Assembly: GCF_028858535.1 (NCBI RefSeq)
Contig: NZ_JAPMOU010000001.1
Coordinates: 62,001 to 126,000, forward strand
Length of the DNA stretch: 64,000 nucleotides
Reading direction: 5' to 3'
From: Spartinivicinus poritis
GTDB taxonomy: Bacteria; Pseudomonadota; Gammaproteobacteria; Pseudomonadales; Zooshikellaceae
The first letter of the stretch is position 1; each line of letters opens with the position of its first letter. Position numbers and translations under genes: made by a program. The notes below the pieces were generated by a model that was not told the DNA's origin, ran no database searches, and was given only the letters and a program-made list of their open reading frames with translations. This document shows positions 35,827 through 47,029 of the stretch, one piece after another.

Positions 35827-38034
35827 TTTAAATCTCCTGAGCAGGAATCAAATTAGAGTTATCAATAAAAACATAGCACAAAAAGTGCTTACCCAATAGT
35901 TAAAGTGCGAATAATATTTAAATCTAAGAAATTTTTCACCCTTTTTTTACTTAATTTTGTTTTTTTGAACTATCAGCAGTAGATTTCATACCAAATCTCC
36001 CTGAAAAGTTGGCAAGCTTAAACCCACTTTCTCGATAAAAGCCAATTTCATTTATCAACGATACGATTATTTTAGAGACTTCCATCAATTAAAGAACTAC
36101 CAAGCTATTACAGTTTATCCACAGTATTGGCCTTGATCTCCGAACGCTAAGGCCATTACTTCAGTCGTACTATCCAGTTACCCAAGCTAATACCTCTATT
36201 AGTCACTTTATCTAATGAACCTGCAAAAAGTTAAATACTAACAATGATACTTTCCCTGTCAGGAAGTTAAAAAGTTTTGTATTCACAACCCCACTAGGAC
36301 AATTTCGCTAAAAAGTAATTCTCTCAGAGACTCTTCATACTGAATACTTTTGGTAACAGATCAATAAATAGATGTATATCTGAACAGTGGTTTACTAAAA
36401 CTTTTATTCTCTGCAAACCAGCAACCTAGAGGCTTTCTAGCTTAAAAGTTGAACACTCAGATTAATAACATTATCCAAGCCGTTCAATAAAACCCTGATA
36501 CTTTACTTTATAAAACAACAAACACAAACCATGTATTTGCCCACCATTTTACTTTATCAAAATAGCTACCCGCTTCTTTTAGTCTACCCTCTAACACACA
36601 ATTAGACTGCTAAAACAGACACCTTCAACTGCACGTTAATCATTGTGTTAGGAAAGAGCAATAGCGTAAGTTTCATGTTCAAACTGCATTCCTTCACTAA
36701 AGCAGCGCTTAAGAATCTTTCACGAAGCGTATATCTTGTGTATTGATTGATAAAGTCATACAGGCTTCAATCATACACTGCTACAAAACTGACTACCCAA
36801 ATATAGCAATATGATTTTGTAGCTAACTTAACTGATAAAAGAGTACACCTATTTCCATCCTGTCTCTATGCAATCAAACTATTACCTGCTTTCTTAAAAC
36901 TGAAAGATAATTATCAGTGTAGCTTCACTTTTTGTGGACAAAAATACTGTATAGATGCCAAAGGATAGATTTTTTTATCAAAAAGTCATTGCTAACAGGG
37001 TAAAACGACCGGCCTAATAGTAGTTGAAAGCAAACCGTTCTTTATGCCAATCACAAAGCATTTTTAAGGTGGGTCTGATGTCCTAAAAATCATATACTAC
37101 CCACTTAGTTAATCGACTATTATGACCTACTCATCTTTCACTGAGTTCAGTTGTTGAGCCCCTTTCTATACCCAAGCTTTATATAAACAAACCAATACAA
37201 GTACCAACAAAAAACAAGTTATGAATGACTAGTAACTAGGCCTTGAAGTATTTTATTGAGGAATAATCATTTAGAGTTAACTAATTGAAGCAAAATAGGT
37301 AGGTTAAGCCTTTCTTCTATTCTGAAAACATTACTCCACTATAACAAGAAATTTACAGTTAAAGTGGGGAAGAGACATTATTATCTCTACTCATGCATGT
37401 GGCTTTTATGTACATACGACTGTCGTGTAAATTTCAACCAAGCCTCTACAGGGTTTTTACTTCAATCCAAACAGGGCTGGTCACAAAGTCACTTTATAAT
37501 GTGATAGTTAGCAAGTTTCAACCAATTGAACATATTTCAATCAAACAAATATAATACAGAAGCCTAGTAATCTGAATTGACCAGTCTTGATTCCTTATTA
37601 GATGCTAACTCCTATGAAGAACATTTTAGGATGACATCCAGTAGCGCCTTTATATTAGTTTAAGTAGCTATTACAAGTCTTACAGTAGCAAGCTGCCTCT
37701 ACCCTAGGTTATTTACAGTCGTTCAGCAACACGATGATAGCAAAGCTGACTGAAGGTAATTGCAGGAGGGGATTTATAAAACTCATCTGTGAAGGCTATA
37801 TTTCTTCAGATATTAGATAGGCTAAACAATTGAATATATACCCTTCACAGCAAATTCTAGGTATTGGGTATACAATAGAGAGATTCAAACATTAGTGAAA
37901 TAATTAACTACAATGAGATCCTTTAATAAGCCACTCTAAAGTCATATACAATTTTACTCATGTTACAGGATTAATTCTGTATGCAGTTTGGAGTCCCATA
38001 TCCAAAGTAAGGTAACCACTGCACTCCTATTTTA
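35827..38034. other. Long gene-free, AT-rich stretch between the AT-hook gene and adk
   Basis: About 2.2 kb with no reading frame of 60 codons on either strand and no tRNA, rRNA, tmRNA or RNase P signature that I can see. It is the only gap of this size in an otherwise tightly packed window. It contains a perfect DnaA-box sequence (TTATCCACA, 36115-36123), a 7-base-pair hairpin just beyond it (TGGCCTT 36128-36134 / AAGGCCA 36149-36155), and a one-mismatch DnaA-like box on the minus strand (36933-36941). No long direct repeats were found by eye. Decayed genes, a small-RNA locus or a protein-binding region are all possible. Confidence 0.55.
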
Positions 38035-38079
38035 CAAAAACAAAAAAGCCAGCCACCCTAATAGGTAATAGCTGGCTTT
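38035..38079 (-). terminator. Intrinsic terminator after adk
   Basis: Stem AAAGCCAGC (38045-38053) / GCTGGCTTT (38071-38079), 9 base pairs, followed on the minus strand by TTTTTTGTTTTTG. It starts 25 bases after the adk stop. It shows that the 2.2 kb stretch beyond it is not simply the adk 3' UTR. Confidence 0.88.
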
Positions 38080-38103
38080 ATTGATTACATAAAAGTTTGC
38101 TAT

Positions 38104-38796
<693 letters not shown>

Positions 38797-38934
38797 TCAA
38801 AGACTAACTTTGTAGTGAAATCAATTTTCTGCAAAGATACACAGGTATCACAGGCGACACAAGGCTAGGGCCTATTGGCGTTTACCTGAAGCTGACTATT
38901 GTGACTAAAAAGCTCTGGCCCTTTTATCCCATCT

Positions 38935-40359
38935 TCAGGCAACCAAGCTATGATTAATCTGACTTAAACATTGATATTCACAAAGCGTTTCATTCGCTAG
39001 TTGTTGTACTAGCTGCTTAGGTATAGTTAACGCTTTGCAATAATGCTCGCTTGATGCACCTGTTGTTCGATATCCTATCTGGTACTCACTCAATAAGCAG
39101 TTTACCAGACTCAACAACAGCGCCATCTTATCGTCTTTAATCACGTCTACAGGTTGAAGGTGAGCACCTATGCTTTCACACAAATGAGATGGCCACCCCC
39201 ATTTAAGCAACAAACAAGCACCTAGTGCCGGATAACCCATTCTTAATACACTATTTGCTTGTCCCAAACGTACTAGCTTACTCGCCAGGTTACGGACTGG
39301 CTCTCGAGGGTTTGCATTCGCCATTTTATTTAATAAGACAAACTCGGGAGGGTAAAAATGGCCTATTGCCAAGATACCCATTTGATGGATTAAACCTAAC
39401 AAATGGGCAGTGTGTTGTTTATCTTGTAACTGGTCACACTCAGCAGCAATTTTTTGCGCAAGCCGCGAGCTGTATAATGCAACACGCCACCAGGCAGATT
39501 TCCCAACAACCCCTCTTAAAGGCGTTCTAAGCTGCTGTAGGATGAGTATGCCTATTGCTAAATTAGCAGCAATCCTTGGCGTTAAACTTTGTATCACTGT
39601 CTCGAGATCATGGAAATCTTCAGTTGCGCCTAATACATCACTATGTCTAGATAATGTGCTTACATATTGAATTAAGTGCTTTTTAATGCCTGGTGCATTT
39701 TTAAGCTGCGAGATAACAAATGCTGTATCATCACTTTTTTCTGTCAACAGCTCAGCGACTAGCTCATTTTGCTGGGGCCAATCTATTAAACCATTACCCC
39801 CTTGGCTCATTGATGCATCTGAGTAGCAGCAGGTGTGAGAGATGAGAGGTTTATTGGCTGCAGAGGACTGCTGTTGATCCTCCTCCTCAATAGCAGTATC
39901 TGGAAAAGAAACAAAAAGTGCATGAGGGTTTAAAAATTTAAACTCGTCAACAGCAACACCTATCAAAAAGCTAGAACATCCTGCAACAAAATAAACTTTG
40001 TTGGCACACAACAACTGACTATCAATCACACAGCGTAAGCGGTACGGCTCACTTAAGGCTGGTGTCGCTCCCGGCTCACAATCAGCAAATATTTTATTGA
40101 CTACTGATACCGTCAGCGGTGTCACGGGATGTCCCAACAACTTACCCAGTTGGGTTTGAGAAACTACCTGATCAGCCCCTCTCACTACCATCAACAACTG
40201 CTGGTTCATACGATACATAGAAGGTAAAGCCAGCTGTTGGGGTTGAATGCCTATCTGTTTAATTGCAGCCAAGAAAGGCACATCTCGCCTAATTTGCAAG
40301 GTTTGAAAGGAGACCCCCTTGGCAGCAAGGTAACGTTTTACTCGCGTTGCAATATGCAT
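38935..40359 (-). CDS. YbaK-like/HDOD two-domain protein
   Basis: 474 residues. Residues ~1-160 resemble the YbaK/aminoacyl-tRNA deacylase fold (LAAKGVSFQTLQIRRDV, TQLGKLLGHPVTPLTV, VYFVAGCSSFLIGVAVDEF). Residues ~200-440 look like an HDOD domain (TLSRHSDVLG, SAWWRVALYSSRLAQKIAAE, HLLGLIHQMGILAIG, GACLLLKWGWPSHLCESIGAH). HDOD domains are HD-GYP relatives lacking catalytic metal ligands, used in signalling. The joint domain plan is known in gammaproteobacteria, but its function is not established. It sits alone between adk and ppc. Confidence 0.8.
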   Translation of the reverse strand: MHIATRVKRYLAAKGVSFQTLQIRRDVPFLAAIKQIGIQPQQLALPSMYRMNQQLLMVVRGADQVVSQTQLGKLLGHPVTPLTVSVVNKIFADCEPGATPALSEPYRLRCVIDSQLLCANKVYFVAGCSSFLIGVAVDEFKFLNPHALFVSFPDTAIEEEDQQQSSAANKPLISHTCCYSDASMSQGGNGLIDWPQQNELVAELLTEKSDDTAFVISQLKNAPGIKKHLIQYVSTLSRHSDVLGATEDFHDLETVIQSLTPRIAANLAIGILILQQLRTPLRGVVGKSAWWRVALYSSRLAQKIAAECDQLQDKQHTAHLLGLIHQMGILAIGHFYPPEFVLLNKMANANPREPVRNLASKLVRLGQANSVLRMGYPALGACLLLKWGWPSHLCESIGAHLQPVDVIKDDKMALLLSLVNCLLSEYQIGYRTTGASSEHYCKALTIPKQLVQQLANETLCEYQCLSQINHSLVA

Positions 40360-40671
40360 GGCTTATCCCAGACCTACTTAAACTAAACCATGGCGTTAGA
40401 TTGTTATATTTATCATTTAAAAAGCTTCCAGAAATAAATTATGGCTCACAATGAATAAATTGCGACTGTAATTTACAATTTTTTTACAAGAACGCCTCCT
40501 TGCGATCATCTTTACTGGCTTTCGCGTATCTCATTACTTGCTATCAATCAACACAGTAATAATGAGCTTTACACTATAACTATAATGACTGCAACTATAA
40601 TAACTATAACTGTCTTAAGTTATACCTTATCTTTTTCCTAACTAATAATAGCAGCCTTGAATGGATATTTA
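40360..40671. other. Intergenic region with short ACTATAA repeats
   Basis: 312 bases between ppc and the YbaK/HDOD gene. Four copies of ACTATAA occur at 40573-40609 (40573, 40579, 40594, 40603) in a short, imperfect array. Otherwise AT-rich with no ORF or hairpin terminator that I can support. The array lies about 215 bases upstream of the YbaK/HDOD start codon, so a regulatory role is possible but unproven. Confidence 0.5.
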
Positions 40672-43302
40672 TCAACCAGTATTTCGCATCCCTGCAGCAA
40701 TGCCTGTTATTGTTACCATTAACGCCTGCTCGATCAGGTCTGTTACCGACTCTGGGTTATTTCTGGCTCGATAGAGCAGCTCTACTTGTAGTACATTCAA
40801 CGGATCTGTATATGGGTTTCTTAGTGCAATTGACTGTTGCACCCATGGGTCATCAGCTAATAATACATCTGATCCAGTAATTTGTTTAATGACGGATGCC
40901 GTATGTGCTAATTGCTGTTGAAGTTGCTCTCCTAGAGGTTTGAGTGCAACAGGTACTAAACGATCATCATAATGAGCAGCCAGTGTTAAGTCAGCTTTAG
41001 CCAAAACCATTTCCAGCATGTTCATCCTGGCCCGAAAAAAAGGCCATTGGGTCATCATTTCCGTTAACGTATCTTTACCAAACTCAGTGAGCACTGTCTC
41101 AAGAGCTTCTCCAGCCCCTAGCCAAGAAGGGAGCATTAAACGGTTTTGAGTCCAAGCAAAAATCCAGGGGATAGCACGTAAACTTTCAATACCCCCTGCT
41201 TGTTTTCGTTTAGCAGGACGACTGCCCAGTGGTAGCTTTGCTAATTCTTGCTCTGGCGTAGCTGCACGAAAATAATCAACGAAATCAGGTGTTTCTTTAA
41301 CTGTTTTTCGATAAACACTTAATGACTTATTTGCTATTTTAGCCATTGTATCGCGCCAGTTATCAACTGGAACTGGCGGTGGCAACAGTTTAGCCTCAAT
41401 TGCTGCACACCAGTAAAGCACCATACTTCTTACAGCCACATCAGGTAGACCAAACTTGAAGCGAATCATTTCTCCCTGTTCAGTCACCCGCATACCATAG
41501 TCTAATGAGCCAGGTGGTTGGGATAATATAGCAGCATGGGCAGGGCCACCCCCTCGTCCAATAGTTCCACCTCTACCATGAAAAAGTACCAGTTTTACTT
41601 GATACTTGCTGGCTACTTGTACCAGTTTTTCCTGTGCCTGATACTGCGCCCAGGCAGCAGTCAAAAAGCCAGCATCTTTAGCAGAGTCCGAATAACCAAT
41701 CATGACTTGTTGGTAGCCATTAATATACTGCTGATACCATTCAACACTTAATAGCCGATCAATACTTTCGGCCGCCTGATCAAGATCAGCCAGTGTTTCA
41801 AACAGTGGTACTACAGGTATTTTAAAGCTAACATCAGTTGCTTTGAGTAAAAGCAATACCGCCAAGACATCAGATGGCTGACTGGCCATTGAAATCACAT
41901 AACTCCCCATTGCAGTTGCTGGCTGCGAAGCAATTACCCGACAGGTATTCAGTAACTCTTGAGTTGCAGCAGAGGGTTGCCATTTGGTTGGAATTAATGG
42001 TCTTTTACTAGCTAATTCCTGCAACAAAAACTGCTGCTTTTGTTGTTCATCCCACTCAGCATAATTACCGAGCTCTAAATAATTCACAATTTCAGCAATG
42101 GCCTCAGTGTGACGACCTGCTTCCTGACGAATATCCAATTTAACTAAATGCAGACCAAAGCAATATGCTCGATATAATGTGTCTAGTATGGGGCCATTTG
42201 CAATGATTTCCATGCCACAATCAACCAATGACTGATAGCATAACTCTAATGGCTGAATTAACGCTTGATCATCAAGCAATACATCTTCGCTTGGGTTTAC
42301 TGATGCATCTAATGATTGCTCAGCCCATAGTAATGTAGCTTTTAAACGCTGTTTTAATTGTTTTAGTAGAGCACGATAAGGCTCATTAGCATCTCCCACT
42401 TCAGCACGTAATGGTTCACTGCAAACCACCATTGATAGCTCATCAATTAACAGCTGAATATCTCTTAAGTATAAATCTGCAGCCATCCAGCGAGATAACA
42501 GCAACACCTCAGCCGTGACCTTGGCAGTTACATTGGGATTACCATCTCTATCCCCTCCCATCCAAGAAGCAAATCGAATAGGAATAACCTGCTTTGTCAG
42601 CTTTATATCGAGTACTGTTTCCAACTCTTTAGTTAACACCCGACAAAAAGCAGGTACCGCTGACCACAATGAGTTTTCAATCGTTGCAAATCCCCACTTA
42701 GCTTCATCTACAGGAGTAGGACGATGTTGTCGAATTTCATTAGTATGCCAGGCTTGGCTAATTAATTGAGCTAGTCGGTTGTGTATGCTTTCCTGCTTTG
42801 CTGAATCACCATCATTATCTTTTTCTGCTAAACAATCTGAAATTGCTTCATGCTTTTTAATTAATGTACGGCGAGTGACTTCTGTTGGATGAGCAGTTAA
42901 CACCAGCTCAATTGCCATTTGCTCAATAGCTTCAGTGATAATCTGCTTATTCAGGGGCTGAGATTTAAGCTTTTGCAATAATGCATTGATGGGGTTAGCT
43001 TGAATGGTTTCATCTTGATAAAAGGGTGAAATGGTATGATATTGTTCTGCAATATTAGCTAAATTGAGAAACTGACTAAATGCACGGGCTAATGGCAAAA
43101 GCTCATCATCACTCAATTGCTGTAGTGCTTCACCTAACGCTTGATGATCAGGCGCTCCTTCAGCACGCTCAGATTTGGATAACTGTCTAATCCACTCAAC
43201 TTTACCTAAAAACTCATCACCTAAGTCATTTTTTATTGTCTGGCCAAGAAACTCACCCAGCAAATGAACATCATTCCACAGTGCAGCCTGTGAATCATTC
43301 AT
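40672..43302 (-). CDS. ppc: Phosphoenolpyruvate carboxylase
   Basis: Anaplerotic fixation of bicarbonate onto PEP to give oxaloacetate. The 876-residue product has both signatures: VLTAHPTEVTRRTLI with the catalytic histidine (near residue 138) and VLFHGRGGTIGRGGGP followed by AHAAILSQPPGS near residue 573. The C-terminal RNPYTDPLNVLQVELL and the final MRNTG complete the enzyme, with the terminal residues contributing to the active site in homologues. It lies 67 bases downstream of mazG. Length is typical. Confidence 0.98.
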   Translation of the reverse strand: MNDSQAALWNDVHLLGEFLGQTIKNDLGDEFLGKVEWIRQLSKSERAEGAPDHQALGEALQQLSDDELLPLARAFSQFLNLANIAEQYHTISPFYQDETIQANPINALLQKLKSQPLNKQIITEAIEQMAIELVLTAHPTEVTRRTLIKKHEAISDCLAEKDNDGDSAKQESIHNRLAQLISQAWHTNEIRQHRPTPVDEAKWGFATIENSLWSAVPAFCRVLTKELETVLDIKLTKQVIPIRFASWMGGDRDGNPNVTAKVTAEVLLLSRWMAADLYLRDIQLLIDELSMVVCSEPLRAEVGDANEPYRALLKQLKQRLKATLLWAEQSLDASVNPSEDVLLDDQALIQPLELCYQSLVDCGMEIIANGPILDTLYRAYCFGLHLVKLDIRQEAGRHTEAIAEIVNYLELGNYAEWDEQQKQQFLLQELASKRPLIPTKWQPSAATQELLNTCRVIASQPATAMGSYVISMASQPSDVLAVLLLLKATDVSFKIPVVPLFETLADLDQAAESIDRLLSVEWYQQYINGYQQVMIGYSDSAKDAGFLTAAWAQYQAQEKLVQVASKYQVKLVLFHGRGGTIGRGGGPAHAAILSQPPGSLDYGMRVTEQGEMIRFKFGLPDVAVRSMVLYWCAAIEAKLLPPPVPVDNWRDTMAKIANKSLSVYRKTVKETPDFVDYFRAATPEQELAKLPLGSRPAKRKQAGGIESLRAIPWIFAWTQNRLMLPSWLGAGEALETVLTEFGKDTLTEMMTQWPFFRARMNMLEMVLAKADLTLAAHYDDRLVPVALKPLGEQLQQQLAHTASVIKQITGSDVLLADDPWVQQSIALRNPYTDPLNVLQVELLYRARNNPESVTDLIEQALMVTITGIAAGMRNTG

Positions 43303-43369
43303 TAAATTCTCCTATTTGTTACTCGCTTATAGGGTTACACTTTTTGACATACATTAAAAGTCACATACA

Positions 43370-44203
43370 TTAGTTTTGATTATTTTCTTTCGCTTGGTTC
43401 CATAACCAATCCATTTCACTTAATGTCGCGTCCATTAATGTTTTATTTTGCTTAGTTAATTGCTGCTCTATCCAGCTAAACCGCTTAATAAACTTATTAT
43501 TGGTTTGTTCCAAAGCTTGCTCAGGATTAACTTTAAGGTGCCGCGCCAGATTTACACAACAAAACAACAAGTCTCCTAACTCAGCTTCAATATTTTGCTG
43601 GTTATCTGCTTCAAGTTCAGTTTCTAGCTCAGCCAGCTCTTCTTTAAGCTTGGCTAATACCAGTTTAACCTCATCCCAATCAAACCCTGTTTTTGCAGCT
43701 TGCTTTTGCAATTTATAGGCTTTTATTAATGCTGGCAGCCCAACAGGCACTTCATCAATAAAAAACTGCTCTTGTTTTTTATTTGCCGACGCGGCAGCTT
43801 GTTGTTTTTCTATTGTTTTAATTTTTTCCCAGTTAACTGCTATTTGTTGCTCATTAATACCCTCATCTGGTTTACGCTGAGAGCTTAATGTCCCTTCAGG
43901 AAAAACATGCGGATGACGCCTGATAAGTTTTTCTACTAGTCGACTCACAATACTATCAAAATTAAACCGTGACTCTTCTTGGGCTAACTGAGCATAGAAA
44001 ATGACTTGAAAAAGCAAATCCCCCAACTCTTCTTCTAAGTGATCATAATCTTGTTTAGCTATCGCATCTGCAACTTCATAAGCCTCTTCAATAGTATGCG
44101 GGACAATTGTCCGGTAGCTCTGCTTTATGTCCCATGGGCAACCTAGTTTTGGGTCTCGTAACCGCTGCATTAAATATAATAAATCTTCAGTTGTATACTT
44201 CAT
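43370..44203 (-). CDS. mazG: Nucleoside triphosphate pyrophosphohydrolase MazG
   Basis: All-alpha NTP pyrophosphatase. In E. coli it hydrolyses NTPs/dNTPs and is linked to lowering of ppGpp during starvation. The 277-residue protein has two MazG repeats. The first has CPWDIKQSYRTIVPHTIEEA and EELGDLLFQVIFYAQLA; the second has FDWDEVKLVLAKLKEELAEL and EAELGDLLFCCVNLARHL. Metal-binding EExxD-type motifs are intact in both. It follows relA with a 97-base gap, the common relA-mazG arrangement, which fits a role in the stringent response. Confidence 0.97.
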   Translation of the reverse strand: MKYTTEDLLYLMQRLRDPKLGCPWDIKQSYRTIVPHTIEEAYEVADAIAKQDYDHLEEELGDLLFQVIFYAQLAQEESRFNFDSIVSRLVEKLIRRHPHVFPEGTLSSQRKPDEGINEQQIAVNWEKIKTIEKQQAAASANKKQEQFFIDEVPVGLPALIKAYKLQKQAAKTGFDWDEVKLVLAKLKEELAELETELEADNQQNIEAELGDLLFCCVNLARHLKVNPEQALEQTNNKFIKRFSWIEQQLTKQNKTLMDATLSEMDWLWNQAKENNQN

Positions 44204-44300
44204 AGAGTCAACCAGGTTATATGACTAAGACTAATACGAGGCTTTTAAGGCATAATCCCTAAAAACCTCCTAGCAAGCCATATCTTTCATTTTTAGCACA

Positions 44301-46541
44301 TTAGTGCTGCTTATCCCTAACCACTTCAATAACATTGGATACTTGATTAATTTTAGCTAACACCCTACCCAATGCCTGCAAACTACTTACTTCAATCGTT
44401 AGTTTCATCACAGCTAAATTATCATCTTTATCTGACTGAGTATTCACAGCTAACACATTGACTTTCTCATTCGCTAAAACAATCGTAATATCTCGCAACA
44501 AGCCAGACCGGTCGTAAGCTTTTATCAACACATTAACCGGGTAAATGTTTACTTGCTCACTAACCCAGCCAACTTCAATAAACCGCACAGGCTCCTTTTC
44601 TTGAAGCTGCAATGCCGTTGGACAATCTTGACGGTGAATGGTCACCCCCCTTCCAACAGTAATGTATCCCACAATATCATCGCCAGGTAGTGGGTGGCAG
44701 CAGCCAGCCATCTGAGTCAGTAAATTACCCACACCACTCACAATAACATCACTGTCTACAACTTTACTGTGCTGACTGGGGCGAGCTTTCAACTCAAATT
44801 CTTTAACGTCCTTAGGCTCTACTAGTTGCTGTGCGGCATTAATGACATGGTTTTGTTTTAAATCACCAGCACCGACTGCCGCATACATATCATCTGCCGT
44901 TTGATAGTTTACTTTACTGGCTAGCTCATCATAGTCTTCTATTTTTAACGCTAGTCGCTTAAGCTCTCGTTCAAGTTGGGCTCGACCAGCAAATATATTC
45001 TGCTCTCGATCCTGTTCTTTAAACCAATGGGTGATTTTAGCCCTAGCTCTTGATGTTGTAATATAACCCAAATTGGGATTTAACCAGTCCCTACTTGGGC
45101 TTGCTCCTGGGCCTGTTAAAATCTCAACTTGATCACCTGTTCGCAAGGTATGACTCAGTGGCACTATTCGCCCACCCACTTTAGCTCCACGACAGGTATT
45201 ACCCACTTCAGTATGAATTCGGTAGGCAAAATCTATGGGTGTGGCTCCTAAAGACAAATCGACTACGTGACCATCTTTGGTAAACACATAAATACGATCA
45301 GGCTCAATATCAGCACGTAGTTGATCCGCAAGGTTCTCCATATCACCAATTTCTTCATGCCACTCGAGCACCTGCCTTAACCAGGCAATTTTTTCTTCAT
45401 AGCTATCACTAGCAGAATTAATATCTGTGCCCTTATAAAGCCAGTGAGCACAAACTCCCTTTTCTGCTTCTTCATGCATATTGTAAGTACGGATTTGCAC
45501 TTCAAGATTTTTGCCATCAGGGCCTATAACTGCCGTATGTAATGATCGATAGCCATTTTCTTTAGGGGTGGCGATATAGTCGTCAAATTCTTTGGGGATA
45601 TGCTTCCATAGGGAATGGATAATACCTAATGTGGCATAGCAGTCTCTTACTTCAGGCACTAATACTCTGACTGCCCTGACATCATAAACTTCTCTAAACT
45701 CAATGCCTTTACGGCGCATTTTGCGCCAAATACTATAAATATGTTTTGCACGCCCAGTGATGTCGGATTCTATACCTGCTGCGGTGAGAGATGTTTTTAG
45801 TGCTTTTATTGCATTAGCAATATATTGCTCTCGATCTACCCGCCGCTCATCCAATAATCTGGCAATTTTTTTGTAATCTTGGGGCTTTAAGTAACGAAAA
45901 GAAAGGTCTTCCAGCTCCCACTTGATATAACCAATCCCCAATCGATGAGCCAAAGGAGCATAGATGTTAAATACTTCTTGAGCCACTCGTCGCCGCTTTT
46001 CTTTATCGGCATGTTTTACTGCTCTAATTGCACAGGTTCGCTCAGCCAGTTTAATCAACGCGACTCTTACATCGTCAATCACTGATACCAGCATCTTTCT
46101 TACTTTATCTAATTGGCCATGCTCCTGACCAAGCACTCTATTGCGGTTATGCATTTGTAAAGAGCTAATTGCCGCCATGCCTAACACACCTTCAATTAAC
46201 TTGGCGACACGCCCTCCAAATTGCTCTTTAACCTTTTTAATCGGTAATTTATGTTCTCTAACTCCGCGATAGAGAATAGCGGCTATCAGGCTTTCCTGGT
46301 CGAGGTTTAATTCAGAAAGAATTTGTGCCATCTCCAGCCCAGTACGAAAGCTGCTGGCACCTTCAACCCAAATATTTTTTTCTGAGCTTGCTTCTAACTC
46401 CGCTTGTTTACTAATACTACAAGCCAGCTGAACCTGCCCCATATCTTTAATATTGGCATCCTGACCAAATCGAGACAGCCAGGCATCAATATTGACAGAA
46501 CCATCTTCATGTATAGGGTGTTCTTCACGTACTTTAACCAT
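44301..46541 (-). CDS. relA: (p)ppGpp synthetase RelA
   Basis: Ribosome-associated stringent-response synthetase. The 746-residue product has a pseudo-hydrolase domain: the HD motif position reads LYRGVREHKLPI, with no HD pair, as in monofunctional RelA and unlike SpoT. The synthetase domain follows (SIWRKMRRKGIEFREVYDVR, then EFDDYIATPKENGYRSLHTA); the EFDD sequence is typical of RelA. Next are a TGS domain (IYVFTKDGHVVDLSLGATPI) and a C-terminal zinc-finger/ACT region with CCHPLPGDDIVGYI. The operon continues into mazG. Confidence 0.97.
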   Translation of the reverse strand: MVKVREEHPIHEDGSVNIDAWLSRFGQDANIKDMGQVQLACSISKQAELEASSEKNIWVEGASSFRTGLEMAQILSELNLDQESLIAAILYRGVREHKLPIKKVKEQFGGRVAKLIEGVLGMAAISSLQMHNRNRVLGQEHGQLDKVRKMLVSVIDDVRVALIKLAERTCAIRAVKHADKEKRRRVAQEVFNIYAPLAHRLGIGYIKWELEDLSFRYLKPQDYKKIARLLDERRVDREQYIANAIKALKTSLTAAGIESDITGRAKHIYSIWRKMRRKGIEFREVYDVRAVRVLVPEVRDCYATLGIIHSLWKHIPKEFDDYIATPKENGYRSLHTAVIGPDGKNLEVQIRTYNMHEEAEKGVCAHWLYKGTDINSASDSYEEKIAWLRQVLEWHEEIGDMENLADQLRADIEPDRIYVFTKDGHVVDLSLGATPIDFAYRIHTEVGNTCRGAKVGGRIVPLSHTLRTGDQVEILTGPGASPSRDWLNPNLGYITTSRARAKITHWFKEQDREQNIFAGRAQLERELKRLALKIEDYDELASKVNYQTADDMYAAVGAGDLKQNHVINAAQQLVEPKDVKEFELKARPSQHSKVVDSDVIVSGVGNLLTQMAGCCHPLPGDDIVGYITVGRGVTIHRQDCPTALQLQEKEPVRFIEVGWVSEQVNIYPVNVLIKAYDRSGLLRDITIVLANEKVNVLAVNTQSDKDDNLAVMKLTIEVSSLQALGRVLAKINQVSNVIEVVRDKQH

Positions 46542-47029
46542 GAGTGATCCACTGATCCGTTCTAGTGTTGCATTCTATAATGTAAGAATGCACCAGTAGC
46601 CTGTTTAACCATTACGAAAGCACTGTCTAAAAATCAATCAAATGAAAATCAACTGAGTAATATTAAAACTTTTGACTTAACCTCAGCGTATGTCATTCAA
46701 AACCACTTATTATAACTAGTGGAAATATATACAAAAGTCATAATGCACTTGGCTAATTTTTGTTACACCCATTGTTTTCATTTAAAAAGCGCCTGCTCAT
46801 AATGCTACAGCTTATAAGACTACAGATAACTACATTAGTGCTTTGCCAAACAGCCTTCTTAGCGATAAGTTAATAGTTAAGTATTACAGGCAACCATATT
46901 AACTTATTTTTTGTCAATTATGACTAAGTAATGAGTATAAGTTTATTAAACGACTATTTAACAGGCAGGAGTTGCAGGTAGTTAATGCCATATTCTCGTA
47001 ACGCTCAGTTACGAGAACACTATCAGGTA
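46542..47029. other. cysM-relA intergenic region
   Basis: 488 bases without a gene. In Pseudomonas rlmD lies between cysM and relA; here there is no remnant of it that I can see. A perfect 10-base-pair stem (TTCTCGTAAC 46993-47002 / GTTACGAGAA 47008-47017) follows the cysM stop at 47030 and may end that transcript, though no T-tract follows on the minus strand. The relA promoter should be here but no clear consensus was found. Confidence 0.55.
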
